This document shows positions 7,879 to 16,951 of a DNA stretch of 64,000 bases, one piece after another. Numbering within the stretch: position 1 is the first letter of the stretch; every line of letters begins with the position of its first letter. The translations under genes and the position numbers were made by a program. The DNA is from Leptospiraceae bacterium (GTDB lineage Bacteria > Spirochaetota > Leptospiria > Leptospirales > Leptospiraceae), in the NCBI GenBank assembly GCA_016711485.1, contig JADJSX010000031.1, positions 188,502-252,501 on the forward strand. The letters are read 5' to 3'. A model generated the notes under the pieces. That model saw only the letters and a program-made list of their open reading frames with translations. It did not search any database and was not told the origin of the DNA.

Positions 7879-10146
7879 ATGTCCATACTAAAAACATCCA
7901 TAATTTCATTCATCCTATTTTTCTCCATTGAAAATGTTTTTGCAAACGATGAAATCAACTATTTGATAAAGTCCATGAGTTGGCGAAAAATTCATAGAAC
8001 TTTGAACGTTGAAAACTTGCCTAATGATAGTGCCGCCTATGCTTTGGTTCGATACTACGAAGAGCACAATGAAAAGACAATTCTAAAAAATCGACTTTTA
8101 TACGGAATTGTTACTGGAAACTATCCTAAGGAAATAGGTAGATCAGAAATTAATTACATATTGACCAATCCCTTAAAAGATACTCGTGTAATCGTTCGTT
8201 TAAGTTACATGAAACTCTATCGGGAACTTTTGAAGCAGAAGATGCTAACGGAATCGGAAAGAATTATTTATTTGCAAAAATATACGTTAGACAATGACCC
8301 AGTAGTGATTCGGGCATTGGAAGAGATTCTTAGAATCCATACTAATTTAAAAGAATTTGAACAGGTTGCTCATAAAATTGAGTCCTTTACGGAGGAAGAA
8401 AAGAAATATACTTTGATACCTGATATTCGGTATTTGTATGCATATAGCCTCAATGAGTTAGGCAAAAAAGAAGAAGCCAAGAAATTCTATCTTAGCGTAC
8501 TCTTTGACAGAAGAGCTGATTCAACTGTACGTAAAAAAGTTATTACTGGTTTAAAATCAATGAGCGGAGATGACTTAGTTTCTTTTCTGAATAAAGAGGA
8601 ACTTTCCTATGCTTTAAATTTACTTCCTGTCAAAGAACAAAGACAAATAGCAAATAAAAAAATCTTCTCAAGTTCTCAATCTTATTCAAATGATCAAGTG
8701 GTAAAGAATTTAACAATCTTTTTCTTGAATACAACTAGTTACAATGTATTACCTTTCCTAAAAACGAATAGTAGTAAAATTAAAAAAGAGGAAAGTTTTT
8801 TAGCAAATATCGCTGAAGATTTTGTAAATAAGAAGGAATTTAGTTCCACAAATGAGTTACAAAATTTATATTTGAAGAATTCTACAATTCCAACTGTCCA
8901 TAAAAATTATTTTAGAATCTATCGAAAATATAAAATGGAAGATAAATTTTTTTCAAGTCTTCTTGATTATTTAAAATTAAATCCATACGATTTAAGATCC
9001 CACGATTTGCTTATTGATTTTTTGGCAAATTCAAATTCAAAATCTATTTCTTATATGCCGGATGAGTATTGGAATCGAGCAATAGAGGCTATTCCAAATT
9101 TACCGGTAAAGGGTCGATTAATTTATTGGTATTTAAGGTATTTAAGATACAAAGGGGATACAGATAAATTAAAATTTATACTTGGTTCCTATTATTCCTA
9201 CTGTCCGGGATCATATTATACTGCCGTCATCTCAGAGGAATTTAAAAGTGAAATAAGTTCATTATCCGCGATTGAAAATCCCACATCGAGTAAAGAAAAT
9301 GTTTTTAAGTTTTTATCTGTTCACAATAATACAGACTATGCCAAAAAATTGGCTGGTCAGAATTTAAGTTTTTTGTACTACAAAGACTCAACTGAATTAG
9401 GGCAACGTTTAGTGAATTCACATACTCGTTTTGAAAACCAAAAATCATTATTGTTAGCTGTAGATTATTTAAAAGTAGGTGAGTTTGATAAAGCCATTTT
9501 CCTTTTGGATGATTATGCCTATAAAAATAATTTAACAGAAAACGAAAAATTTGAATTGTACGTAGGAGCAGGGGATCTCAGTAAATATACATACCTATCT
9601 CTTTTTTATACAAGACAGTTGATGAAGAATCTTAGAATTCCAGACGATCCTTTACTTTTACCCCTATCCATTACTTCTAGGCTATACCCTAGACCACATC
9701 TTGCTATTGTGCAAGAAAGTGCTAAGGAGTTTTCAGTAGATGAAGACATTGTGTATGCCATTATGCGCCAAGAATCTTTTTTTAGGGAGAATGCGATCTC
9801 ACCTTCTAATGCACGAGGTCTTATGCAAGTAATGCCTGCAACAGGAAGAATCATTGCTAAAAAATTAAAAATAGAAAATTACTCCTTACATGATCCAGAA
9901 GTTTCAATTAAATTTGGAACCAAGTTTATAGCTGACTTACTGAATTCTTATGGGGCATTAAAATGGGCTTCTATAGCATATAACGGAGGACCTGGTAATT
10001 TACGAAAATGGAAACGAAATCATTATATGAATGATTTTAATCATTTCTTAGAAGAGATGCCTTCCAAGGAATCACGGGATTATTGTAGAATCATAATTTC
10101 CAACTACATAAATTACAAAGTTCTACGTCAATTAGAAGGCAACTAA
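7879..10146 (+). CDS. Soluble lytic murein transglycosylase (SLT domain)
   Basis: The 755-residue protein has a signal peptide ending FSIENVFA, so it acts in the periplasm. About 600 residues of helical repeats resemble the superhelical ring of Slt70-type enzymes. The C-terminal lysozyme-like domain carries the SLT motifs: AIMRQESFFRENAISPSNAR with catalytic Glu at about 632, GLMQVMPATG, and AYNGGPGNLRKW. By family knowledge it cleaves the MurNAc-GlcNAc bond of peptidoglycan, forming 1,6-anhydro ends, in wall turnover. The length is slightly above E. coli Slt70. Confidence 0.88.
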   Translation: MSILKTSIISFILFFSIENVFANDEINYLIKSMSWRKIHRTLNVENLPNDSAAYALVRYYEEHNEKTILKNRLLYGIVTGNYPKEIGRSEINYILTNPLKDTRVIVRLSYMKLYRELLKQKMLTESERIIYLQKYTLDNDPVVIRALEEILRIHTNLKEFEQVAHKIESFTEEEKKYTLIPDIRYLYAYSLNELGKKEEAKKFYLSVLFDRRADSTVRKKVITGLKSMSGDDLVSFLNKEELSYALNLLPVKEQRQIANKKIFSSSQSYSNDQVVKNLTIFFLNTTSYNVLPFLKTNSSKIKKEESFLANIAEDFVNKKEFSSTNELQNLYLKNSTIPTVHKNYFRIYRKYKMEDKFFSSLLDYLKLNPYDLRSHDLLIDFLANSNSKSISYMPDEYWNRAIEAIPNLPVKGRLIYWYLRYLRYKGDTDKLKFILGSYYSYCPGSYYTAVISEEFKSEISSLSAIENPTSSKENVFKFLSVHNNTDYAKKLAGQNLSFLYYKDSTELGQRLVNSHTRFENQKSLLLAVDYLKVGEFDKAIFLLDDYAYKNNLTENEKFELYVGAGDLSKYTYLSLFYTRQLMKNLRIPDDPLLLPLSITSRLYPRPHLAIVQESAKEFSVDEDIVYAIMRQESFFRENAISPSNARGLMQVMPATGRIIAKKLKIENYSLHDPEVSIKFGTKFIADLLNSYGALKWASIAYNGGPGNLRKWKRNHYMNDFNHFLEEMPSKESRDYCRIIISNYINYKVLRQLEGN

Positions 10147-10152
10147 ACATAC

Positions 10153-10181
10153 TTGACAAGTTAGCTTTATATTTCATTAGT
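10153..10181 (+). promoter_or_regulatory. Candidate sigma-70 promoter of the small lipoprotein gene
   Basis: A perfect -35 box TTGACA (10153-10158) is followed after 17 bases by ATTAGT, a weak -10; the adjacent TAGTTAAT could serve instead. The gene start lies 50 bases downstream. Confidence 0.45.
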
Positions 10182-10230
10182 TAATCTAATCACTGGAAAT
10201 AGATTCCATTGAAAAAATTAGGAGAATTTC

Positions 10231-10683
10231 ATGACCAAAAAATATACACTAAGTTTATTAATAGCAATCCTTGCTTTAACAATTTCTTTCTGCGGGAAAA
10301 AGGAAGAGGCAAAAACAGAACCGGCAGCAACGACTGCAACTGAAGAAACAACCACTAATACTGTAGCAGCAGATGCAGGTCTTGGGGATAAAGTAAAAGC
10401 TTATGAAGATTTCGTTACAAAGTTTTGTGCTTTGACTGAAAAAATGAAAGGTGCTACTACTGCAGAAAAAGTTACATTATCTGCCGAATTTGCAAAAGAT
10501 AGTTCAAACTTAAAAACTTTAGAAGCTGATTTAGACGCAGCTAAAGCTTCCCCAGATGAAAAATCTAAAATTGCTGCCGCTTCTAAAAAAGCAGCGACTT
10601 GTGCGGCGGCTGCTAATACTTCTTCTTCAAAAACACCGGCAGCTCCAACACTTCCTGCAAAACCAGCAATCCCAGGAATGTAA
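10231..10683 (+). CDS. Small putative lipoprotein with Ala/Thr/Lys-rich body
   Basis: This 150-residue protein has an N-terminal hydrophobic stretch and Cys in LTISFCGKKEE, a relaxed spirochaete-like lipobox; Phe before Cys is unusual. A Thr/Ala-rich linker follows, then a helical domain with two Cys (DFVTKFCALTEKM and KKAATCAAAA) that could form a disulfide. The end is Pro/Ala-rich. A ribosome-binding AGGAG lies just before the ATG. The function is unknown. It is convergent with pabBC. Confidence 0.75.
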   Translation: MTKKYTLSLLIAILALTISFCGKKEEAKTEPAATTATEETTTNTVAADAGLGDKVKAYEDFVTKFCALTEKMKGATTAEKVTLSAEFAKDSSNLKTLEADLDAAKASPDEKSKIAAASKKAATCAAAANTSSSKTPAAPTLPAKPAIPGM

Positions 10684-10721
10684 TTGTAAAAAGTTTAACT
10701 CTATAACTTTATTATTAGGAT

Positions 10722-12503
10722 TTAGAGGTTAACTCTCACTATCCCACGAACAGAATTGCAAAGATATATTTTCTCTGCTAATTTTAAGTCCGAGATAGTG
10801 AGGGATTTTTCTTTTATTTTTCCTTTGTTTATTAGATATTCTCGCATAACACTTGGTAATGCACCCACAGATAATGGTGGAGTAAAGAATTGATTTCCTT
10901 GTTTTATAAATACAGTATAAATTGAAGTTTCCACAACTTCGTCCTTTTCATTTAAGAATACGTAATCAATAATATTATTTTTAATCGCCTTCTGGTATTC
11001 TGTGTTGTAGAGTTCCCGATTTGTAGTTTTGTGCATTTGAAATATATTTTTCGAAAAAACTCTTTGGGAGTTAATTTCGATTTTCCCCAATTGTTTTTTA
11101 TTATTAGAAAGTATGGAATTTTCTATTTTTATATCACCGAATCGGGAAAGTTCTAATCGAATTTTATATCTTGAATTTGGATTTAATTTTTTATTGGTTG
11201 AAAGTAATTTATTTAGAATCAGATCCTTATTAAATGGAAATCCAAAAAATACCGCCGATTTTTCTAATCTCTTTAAGTGTAAACCCAAAAGGAAAAGATT
11301 GTTATTTTTTAAGAGGATACTTTCTATTAGTCTAAAAGGAATTGTATTTTGAAGAAACCTTTGTTTCAAAATACATTCTTCATATTCATTCTCGGGAATC
11401 GAGTCCCAAACAATTCCTCCTCCAATTCCCATTCTCGCTTCATTATTTTTTATTTCAATAGTTCTAATTGCTATATTAAATATAGATTCTTCTTTTGATA
11501 TAAATCCGATAGCTCCTGTGTAAATTCCTCTCGAAGTTATTTCTAGATTTTTAATGATCTGCATTGTTTTAAATTTTGGAGCACCTGTGATTGATCCCCC
11601 CGGAAAAATAGCTTTAAAGAGTTCAAAGTAACTTAGATTTTTTTTTAGCTTCGCATTTATCGTAGATGTCATTTGAAATAAAGTTTCGTATTCTTCGATG
11701 TCGAGTAATTTATCGACTTGAACTGATCCAATTTCAGAAACTTTGCTTAGATCATTTCGGATTAAATCAACTATCATACTATTTTCTGCTTTAATCTTAA
11801 TGTCTGATCTAAATTCGCTAATTTGTATTTGATCGTCTAATGTTGATTTTCCTCTAGATATAGTTCCTTTCATTGGTCTAGTCAGTATTTCATTGTTTTT
11901 TAATTTAAAAAAAAGTTCGGGAGAAAAAGATAAAATCATTCTTGATCCGTCATTTATAACAGCATTGTAAGAAACTTTTTGTGTGGATTTTAATGCTTCA
12001 TAAAAAGAAGGCAAATCCCCATTTAACGTAAAATGAATTGGAAATGTAAAATTAACTTGGTAAGTCTCTCCTTTTTCTATATGTTCAAGTATTAATTTAA
12101 TTTTATCACTATAAATATCTTTCGAAAGTTCATAGGAATAACTTGGAATAGAGAATATTTGGGGCGGATTTAAGTTTCTTTTCTGTGAATTATTGACGAT
12201 TGTAGGCTTTTTATACACTCCGAACCAAATTAAAGGGAAAGGAAATGTTACACTTTCAAATAACCTTCTAAAATATACCTCAAATAGGTATCCAGCCTCA
12301 TAGGAAATATATCCAGCAAGATAGAACCCTTGGTCTATATAATACTCGATTTTTTTGAGTATTATCTCCGTTTCTTGCAAAGTATTGGCCGTTAAAATTT
12401 CTACAGGCTCAGAAAATAGTATATTTCTACATTCGTCTCCTTTTAAAAGATTTGTTTCAAGTAAAATTGAGTTTGTTTGGTTCCATACAAAGTTTGCATC
12501 CAT
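10722..12503 (-). CDS. pabBC: Bifunctional aminodeoxychorismate synthase component I / 4-amino-4-deoxychorismate lyase
   Basis: This fused enzyme belongs to p-aminobenzoate and hence folate synthesis. The N-terminal chorismate-binding domain has PMKGTISRG, SMIVDLIRNDLS, GSITGAPKFKTM and GIGGGIVWDS, as in PabB. The C-terminal ~200 residues are a class IV PLP aminotransferase-fold lyase (PabC), with the likely PLP lysine in MHKTTNREL and FLNEKDEVVETSIYTVF. I chose the ATG at 12503. A longer TTG-initiated version from 12548 would run into the promoter of the divergent PilZ gene, and GAAAG precedes this ATG. Confidence 0.9.
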   Translation of the reverse strand: MDANFVWNQTNSILLETNLLKGDECRNILFSEPVEILTANTLQETEIILKKIEYYIDQGFYLAGYISYEAGYLFEVYFRRLFESVTFPFPLIWFGVYKKPTIVNNSQKRNLNPPQIFSIPSYSYELSKDIYSDKIKLILEHIEKGETYQVNFTFPIHFTLNGDLPSFYEALKSTQKVSYNAVINDGSRMILSFSPELFFKLKNNEILTRPMKGTISRGKSTLDDQIQISEFRSDIKIKAENSMIVDLIRNDLSKVSEIGSVQVDKLLDIEEYETLFQMTSTINAKLKKNLSYFELFKAIFPGGSITGAPKFKTMQIIKNLEITSRGIYTGAIGFISKEESIFNIAIRTIEIKNNEARMGIGGGIVWDSIPENEYEECILKQRFLQNTIPFRLIESILLKNNNLFLLGLHLKRLEKSAVFFGFPFNKDLILNKLLSTNKKLNPNSRYKIRLELSRFGDIKIENSILSNNKKQLGKIEINSQRVFSKNIFQMHKTTNRELYNTEYQKAIKNNIIDYVFLNEKDEVVETSIYTVFIKQGNQFFTPPLSVGALPSVMREYLINKGKIKEKSLTISDLKLAEKIYLCNSVRGIVRVNL

Positions 12504-12541
12504 AATTTCTTTCAAATTATTTTGAGGTTTAAAAAAGTATA

Positions 12542-12568
12542 TTGACAAAATTTGAAAAGGGGTATAAT
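12542..12568 (+). promoter_or_regulatory. Consensus sigma-70 promoter of the PilZ gene
   Basis: Perfect TTGACA (12542-12547) and TATAAT (12563-12568) are separated by 15 bases, slightly shorter than the usual 17. It is followed by GAGGGGG and ATG at 12596, which fixes the PilZ start and excludes an upstream TTG start. Confidence 0.75.
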
Positions 12569-12595
12569 GAGCGAAATTTTTTCGAGGGGGATTTT

Positions 12596-12988
12596 ATGGC
12601 AGAAGCAAGACAATTATTCAATCAATCGTTTACGGTTTTTGATCCAAAAAAACAGAAACGCAAGAAGGCAAGAGTACGCTTAAATACACCAGGGGCTTTT
12701 TACTTAAATTCAAACAAACAACGATTGACAAATTGCCATTTGGTTGACTTAGGCACTGGCGGTCTGACAATTCAAGTAGGAAGTCCTCTCTATATTGGTG
12801 ACCGAATCACGGTCGAGTTTCAGTTAAATAGTCAGGTATTAAAAATTTCGGGCGTAGTTGCGCGAGCGACAGGAAAAGACTACGTTGTTCGTTATGAAGA
12901 GTTGCCACCATTTGAATCAGGGGTAATTCAAGATTATATCCACAAAGTATTTTTCCGAGATGATAAAAATAAAGATAAACCTAAGTGA
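12596..12988 (+). CDS. PilZ domain protein, possible c-di-GMP receptor
   Basis: This 130-residue single-domain protein has the RxxxR motif of PilZ (RKKAR) followed by a beta-barrel. The second motif, normally (D/N)xSxxG, reads DLGTGG, with Gly in place of Ser. By family knowledge PilZ proteins bind c-di-GMP and change partner activity. Ser loss could weaken binding but does not rule it out. The start is set by the strong GAGGGGG ribosome-binding site and the promoter 28 bases upstream. No partner gene is adjacent. Confidence 0.8.
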   Translation: MAEARQLFNQSFTVFDPKKQKRKKARVRLNTPGAFYLNSNKQRLTNCHLVDLGTGGLTIQVGSPLYIGDRITVEFQLNSQVLKISGVVARATGKDYVVRYEELPPFESGVIQDYIHKVFFRDDKNKDKPK

Positions 12989-13179
12989 TCTTTGTTGTTA
13001 TATCTGAACTGGAATGATAATTTGATAAAGCAAAAAAATTATAAACTAAAAATATTTTAAGATCGAAAAATCCCTACAGTCTTTTCAAACCTAGAATCCT
13101 TTTTAGAAACATTTTTAAATCAACCGGTGATTTCTTTTTAGTTCTTGTCAAAAACCTACTTAGCTAAAATTTTATCTTC

Positions 13180-13617
13180 ATGCTTTACTTTGAAGATTTA
13201 GAAGTTGGACAGAAGTTTGAGTTAGGAAAATACCAAGTCACAAAAGAAGAAATCATTCGATTCGCAAAAGAGTTTGACCCTCAACCATTTCATATTGACG
13301 AAGAGGCAGCAAAATCCTCTTTGTACGGTTCTCTGATTGCAAGTGGTTGGCATACCAATTCCATTTACATGAAGCTATTCGTCGAAACCATGATGACAAA
13401 AGCTGCCGGAATGGGTTCTCCCGGACTCGACGAACTTCGTTGGAAAAAACCTGTTTTCCCAAACGACACTCTCACCGGACTATTCACTATTCTCGAAAAA
13501 AAACCATTTCGCGGACACCTAGGATTAATCAAAGCGAGTAATGATTTAATTAATCAGGATGGGAAAGTCGTTTTGAATTTTATTGGGCTGATGTTATTTG
13601 CTAAAAAGCCAGCTTAA
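13180..13617 (+). CDS. MaoC-like dehydratase / (R)-specific enoyl-CoA hydratase family
   Basis: The 145-residue protein has a hot-dog fold sequence starting YFEDLEVGQKFELG and the hydratase-2 signature FAKEFDPQPFHIDEEAA, with the catalytic Asp/His pair, followed by GSLIASGWHT. MaoC proteins hydrate enoyl-CoA or related thioesters in fatty acid metabolism; the exact substrate is not deducible. It stands alone, preceded by a ~190-base gap with no other recognisable signal and followed by a MITE-like element. Confidence 0.88.
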   Translation: MLYFEDLEVGQKFELGKYQVTKEEIIRFAKEFDPQPFHIDEEAAKSSLYGSLIASGWHTNSIYMKLFVETMMTKAAGMGSPGLDELRWKKPVFPNDTLTGLFTILEKKPFRGHLGLIKASNDLINQDGKVVLNFIGLMLFAKKPA

Positions 13618-13643
13618 AAGATTGCAGCTGACTTTCACTGACA

Positions 13644-13771
13644 GACTGTGTAAAAAGTCGGTCACTGAGTGATTTTTGCCCTTGAAGATTATCGAAAATA
13701 TAATAAATATATAATGTTTTCTATATTTATTCGTCTGCAAAAATTGTATCGAAGTGACTTTTCACACAGTC
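13644..13771. repeat. MITE-like inverted-repeat element, copy 2
   Basis: This 128-bp element has ends GACTGTGTAAAAAGTC and GACTTTTCACACAGTC, an imperfect inverted pair, with GGTCACTGAGTGATTTTTGC inside the left end and GCAAAAATTGTATCGAAGTG inside the right. It shares both inner blocks with 909-1034, while the central ~55 bases differ. Confidence 0.75.
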
Positions 13772-13898
13772 TATGAGCCGTGTCGAACGTGTGAACACAG
13801 ATAAACACGGATGTTTGGATTTGAATTAGTATAGATGTTTACTGCAAATAAGGGTTATTGCATTTTCTGTTTTGGAATTTATTCTTTAAAATCGCCGT

Positions 13899-14771
13899 AT
13901 GATAAATTCATTTAAAATTTTATTCTTTATGATGCTTTTCTTGGCATTCAATGAAATTGTCGGTAAGGAAACGGTCAAGGTATTAGATTCAAAGAATGCA
14001 AAAGAATCTAAAAATGAGTCATCTAATTTAATTCAAAAAGATAAAAGTTATAATTTTTTCATAGGTGTAACTGCAAGCCGATTTCGGGATTACACACGCT
14101 TGACAGTTCCGATAGAGGGTTATTCTTCATATTACCAAACTGAATATTATTTTACGGGTTTTAATGCTTCGTACAGAATAAATAACAAAATCGATATTGG
14201 ACTCGTTTATTTGGCACCATGGAAAGCTGAAATAGAAAATGCAAGTATTATGGGGTTTTCATTTGCGTACTATAAAAAAGAAATTAAAATAGGACAGGCT
14301 TATGATTTTTTTATTAAATACTATTCTATTATAGATACTTGCAAGTCTTGTTACCTGATTTTAATGGTTGGAAAAAATTATTCTACAGAAGTAAATATTC
14401 AAAAGTACTTACCTTCACCTCTATTAGATTTTGATGAATCCAGGATAACCAGTATTACTCTCGACACACTATCGCCAAACTCCGTTCAGATTTTTCAAAA
14501 ATCAAAAGCTGCCTATACAATAGGATTTGGAAAAAGCTCTTGGGATGAGGGTGATAAATTTTATATAGATTGGAATATTGGATTAAGAATAAGAGAGTTC
14601 AACAATCCGGATATTTTAATTAATTCAAATTACTTTAGACCAAACTTTGGGCAAACATTGTCTGTATTGGAAGTCATGTTACTAAGAGAAATGGTAAAAA
14701 ATGAAATTGATGACAGGCGACATTGGAAGGGAATGCAATACTTTACCTTTTCAGCAGGTTTAGCATTTTGA
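13899..14771 (+). CDS. Hypothetical exported protein, possible outer-membrane beta-barrel
   Basis: This 290-residue protein has an N-terminal hydrophobic signal-like segment and then a Lys/Ser-rich linker. The long C-terminal region alternates aromatic and polar residues (FFIGVTASRFRDYTRL, YFTGFNASYRI) and ends FTFSAGLAF with a terminal Phe, as in many outer-membrane barrels. I recognise no named family. It lies 31 bases upstream of the SpoIIE phosphatase gene and may share its transcript. Confidence 0.65.
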   Translation: MINSFKILFFMMLFLAFNEIVGKETVKVLDSKNAKESKNESSNLIQKDKSYNFFIGVTASRFRDYTRLTVPIEGYSSYYQTEYYFTGFNASYRINNKIDIGLVYLAPWKAEIENASIMGFSFAYYKKEIKIGQAYDFFIKYYSIIDTCKSCYLILMVGKNYSTEVNIQKYLPSPLLDFDESRITSITLDTLSPNSVQIFQKSKAAYTIGFGKSSWDEGDKFYIDWNIGLRIREFNNPDILINSNYFRPNFGQTLSVLEVMLLREMVKNEIDDRRHWKGMQYFTFSAGLAF

Positions 14772-14802
14772 GATTAATAGCAATTAAACGGAAGTCCTTT
14801 GT

Positions 14803-15981
14803 ATGAAAGCAAATATACTCATTCTCGGTTTATCGAAAGTAACCGCAAATCAAATCAAAAAAGAATTACAGAAATGTACATCGAAGAATTCGTTTGAGAT
14901 AAATCAATTTGCGAATGCAGAAGAAGCTTTAAAGAAGTTAGGAGAAGAGTTTCCATCGATTATTCTCTGGGAAGAAGAAAAAGAGGAAAGTTCTTACAAA
15001 CAGTTTAGACAACTAAAAAAGAAATTTCCAGAAGCAGTTACGATTTTAATTTCAAAGGGAAAAATAGAAACGATCATCGAAGAGACCAATCGAGAGGGAA
15101 TATTTCGCGTTATCCTTATCCCCTACAAAGTTTCCGAATTAGTGAGACATTTAGAAGAAGCAATTCATAGATGGCAGGATTTACAAAATCAAAAAAAGAG
15201 AATCACTGGAAATGATAAAGAAACTCTACAAAAAGAATTATTAATCGCACAAGAAATTCAAAAAAACCTTTTACCAACGGATTCACCTAAATGGAAAAAC
15301 CTAGACCTAGCTTGTTTTAGTGAATCTGCTAAAAATGTAGGAGGGGATTTGTATACCTACTTTGGTATGCAAAATGATCGAACTCTTATCAGTAAACACC
15401 TAGTAGCCGTTGGAGATGTTTCTGGGAAAGGAATTTCTGCCGCCCTCTTAATGGCGACTTGTCTATCTCATATTGATAATTCGATGAAGCTCAATTTAAA
15501 ACTTCCAGAGAGAATGGCTTACCTAGATTCGCTGCTTGTTCCATTTACAAAACCACAGAAGCAAAATTGTGCTCTCTGTATGGTAGAACTGGTTGGGGTT
15601 AATACGAATCATGCGTTCGTGAAAGTGGTAAATGCCGCTTGTATTCCTCCTTATATCAAAAGAAAAGATGGAAAAGTGGAATGGATTTCTTCTAAAGGAT
15701 TTGCACTCGGACAGGGGCTTGGGGTGCAATTTGGCTACAAAGAAAATACTGTCGGAATTCAAAAAGGGGATATGGTGATTCTAGTTAGCGACGGAATTAT
15801 TGAGGCTAATAATGAAAAAGAAGAATTACTCGGATTTGAACTCTTCCAACAAATACTAGAATCCGGACCCGTTAGCTCTTCTCGTGAAATGCTTTTGCAT
15901 ATACAAAAACAGGTTCAAAAGTTTACAAATGGATTTGAACAACATGATGATATGACGATTGTAGTTGTAAGGTATCACTAA
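14803..15981 (+). CDS. REC-like domain fused to SpoIIE/RsbU-type PP2C phosphatase
   Basis: This 392-residue signalling protein has residues 1-125 folded like a response-regulator receiver (ILILGLSKVTANQIKKEL, later ILIPYKVSELVRHLEEAI). However, the position of the phosphoacceptor Asp reads SIILWEEE, so classical phosphorylation is unlikely. A short linker leads to a PP2C SpoIIE domain with AQEIQKNLLP, VGDVSGKGISAALLMA, LVSDGIIEANNEKEE and HDDMTIVVV, retaining the metal-binding Asp residues. By family knowledge such phosphatases dephosphorylate anti-anti-sigma factors in partner-switching. No such partner is adjacent. Confidence 0.85.
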   Translation: MKANILILGLSKVTANQIKKELQKCTSKNSFEINQFANAEEALKKLGEEFPSIILWEEEKEESSYKQFRQLKKKFPEAVTILISKGKIETIIEETNREGIFRVILIPYKVSELVRHLEEAIHRWQDLQNQKKRITGNDKETLQKELLIAQEIQKNLLPTDSPKWKNLDLACFSESAKNVGGDLYTYFGMQNDRTLISKHLVAVGDVSGKGISAALLMATCLSHIDNSMKLNLKLPERMAYLDSLLVPFTKPQKQNCALCMVELVGVNTNHAFVKVVNAACIPPYIKRKDGKVEWISSKGFALGQGLGVQFGYKENTVGIQKGDMVILVSDGIIEANNEKEELLGFELFQQILESGPVSSSREMLLHIQKQVQKFTNGFEQHDDMTIVVVRYH

Positions 15982-15984
15982 AGT

Positions 15985-16251
15985 TTATTCTTCATTTTGT
16001 TCTGTAGCACTACAAAAGTTTATTTCCCCTTGCAAAGGTTTTTCATGACCAAAGAAACTTACTCGTTTTAGTTCACAGACGAAAGTTAAAATAAAAAGAT
16101 GTTGAGTAAAAATTTCTTCGATTGTTTTACCATTATTGATGGTAAGTGCTCTTTCGCAGTAATCTACTGCTGATGTTAGATAATAGGAATTACGAATACA
16201 TCCGCTGGTTGGTGTTTTTGTTTCTCGCCGTTGAAGTAATGTATAACTCAA
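15985..16251 (-). CDS. Putative small lipoprotein, probably with a broken 5' end
   Basis: An 88-residue frame from TTG at 16251 is the part that can be called. The same frame is open upstream to about 16415 and contains LFFLSTCFNISNDGPDVISA, a lipobox-like Cys at 16357-16359, but no start codon. In the neighbouring frame a TTG at about 16400 opens with MKLIPFFYSSF. This suggests a lipoprotein whose signal peptide suffered a frameshift. No family is recognised. It is convergent with the SpoIIE phosphatase gene, with three bases between the stops. Confidence 0.45.
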   Translation of the reverse strand: MSYTLLQRRETKTPTSGCIRNSYYLTSAVDYCERALTINNGKTIEEIFTQHLFILTFVCELKRVSFFGHEKPLQGEINFCSATEQNEE

Positions 16252-16482
16252 AGGAGGTTCAGTGGAAAGGATGAGTTTGGAAACTAGAACTCTGCGAAAT
16301 TTTTCGTTAGCAGAACTTGCAGAAATGACATCCGGTCCATCATTTGAAATATTAAAACAAGTTGAAAGGAAGAATAGAAGAAGGGAATTAACTTCAAAGA
16401 ATAAATTTTGAATTTATTGTATGTTTATACCATTTCTTAAAGAGAATTGCACTTTAAAAACTCAAATTAGTTGAAATGGTCT

Positions 16483-16536
16483 ATACTGATTCACTCTACT
16501 ATTAAATCTTACGCAACGATTAAGTAGAATCAGTAT
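16483..16536. repeat. 54-base inverted repeat
   Basis: ATACTGATTC at 16483-16492 pairs with GAATCAGTAT at 16527-16536, and a second inner stem (CTACTATTAAATC / GATTAAGTAG) continues it. No T-tract follows on either strand, so a terminator is unlikely; a small palindromic repeat is more plausible. The rest of 16412-16669 shows nothing else recognisable. Confidence 0.55.
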
Positions 16537-16669
16537 ATAACATAACAGTAAGATTCCTTCGAAAACTGAATGCTTCTTCCTAGGGGTCGAAGCACAATCT
16601 TCAGGGAACGTTACTCAAACAAAGCATTACGAGTCCGCTCAGTGAGCGGAGCCGAACTGAGCCCTAAAA

Positions 16670-16942
16670 CTAAGCCGCTACAGTAGCCGCTTTAGGAACG
16701 ATAGATATCTTTTGTCTCTTTTTGTCGAAGTATCCGAAAGTTACAATACCGTCTACCAAAGCAAATAGAGTATGGTCACGACCAATTCCTACATTCGTAC
16801 CTGCTCTGAAAGTTGTACCTCTTTGTCTCATGAGGATATTTCCAGCTTTTACCCATTGACCGCCAGATCTTTTAAGACCAAGTCTTTGCGACGCTGAATC
16901 TCTTCCATTTTTAGATGAACCGCCACCTTTTTTATGTGCCAT
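16670..16942 (-). CDS. rpmA: Large ribosomal subunit protein bL27
   Basis: The 90-residue protein has the canonical start MAHKKGGGSSKNGRDSASQR and QRGTTFRAGTNVGIGRDHTL. bL27 sits at the peptidyl-transferase centre. It begins directly with the mature N terminus and lacks the cleavable extension seen in Firmicutes. It is the third gene of rplU-prp-rpmA, nine bases after prp. Confidence 0.97.
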   Translation of the reverse strand: MAHKKGGGSSKNGRDSASQRLGLKRSGGQWVKAGNILMRQRGTTFRAGTNVGIGRDHTLFALVDGIVTFGYFDKKRQKISIVPKAATVAA

Positions 16943-16951
16943 TTTAAACTC

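Noticed and set aside
12504..12548. TTG start at 12548 for pabBC
   Set aside because: It would overlap the consensus promoter of the divergent PilZ gene, and the added residues do not resemble the PabB N terminus.
16610..16668. GC-rich palindrome CCGCTCAGTGAGCGG downstream of rpmA as a terminator
   Set aside because: The hairpin is real, but no T-tract follows on the minus strand, so a terminator call is not supported.
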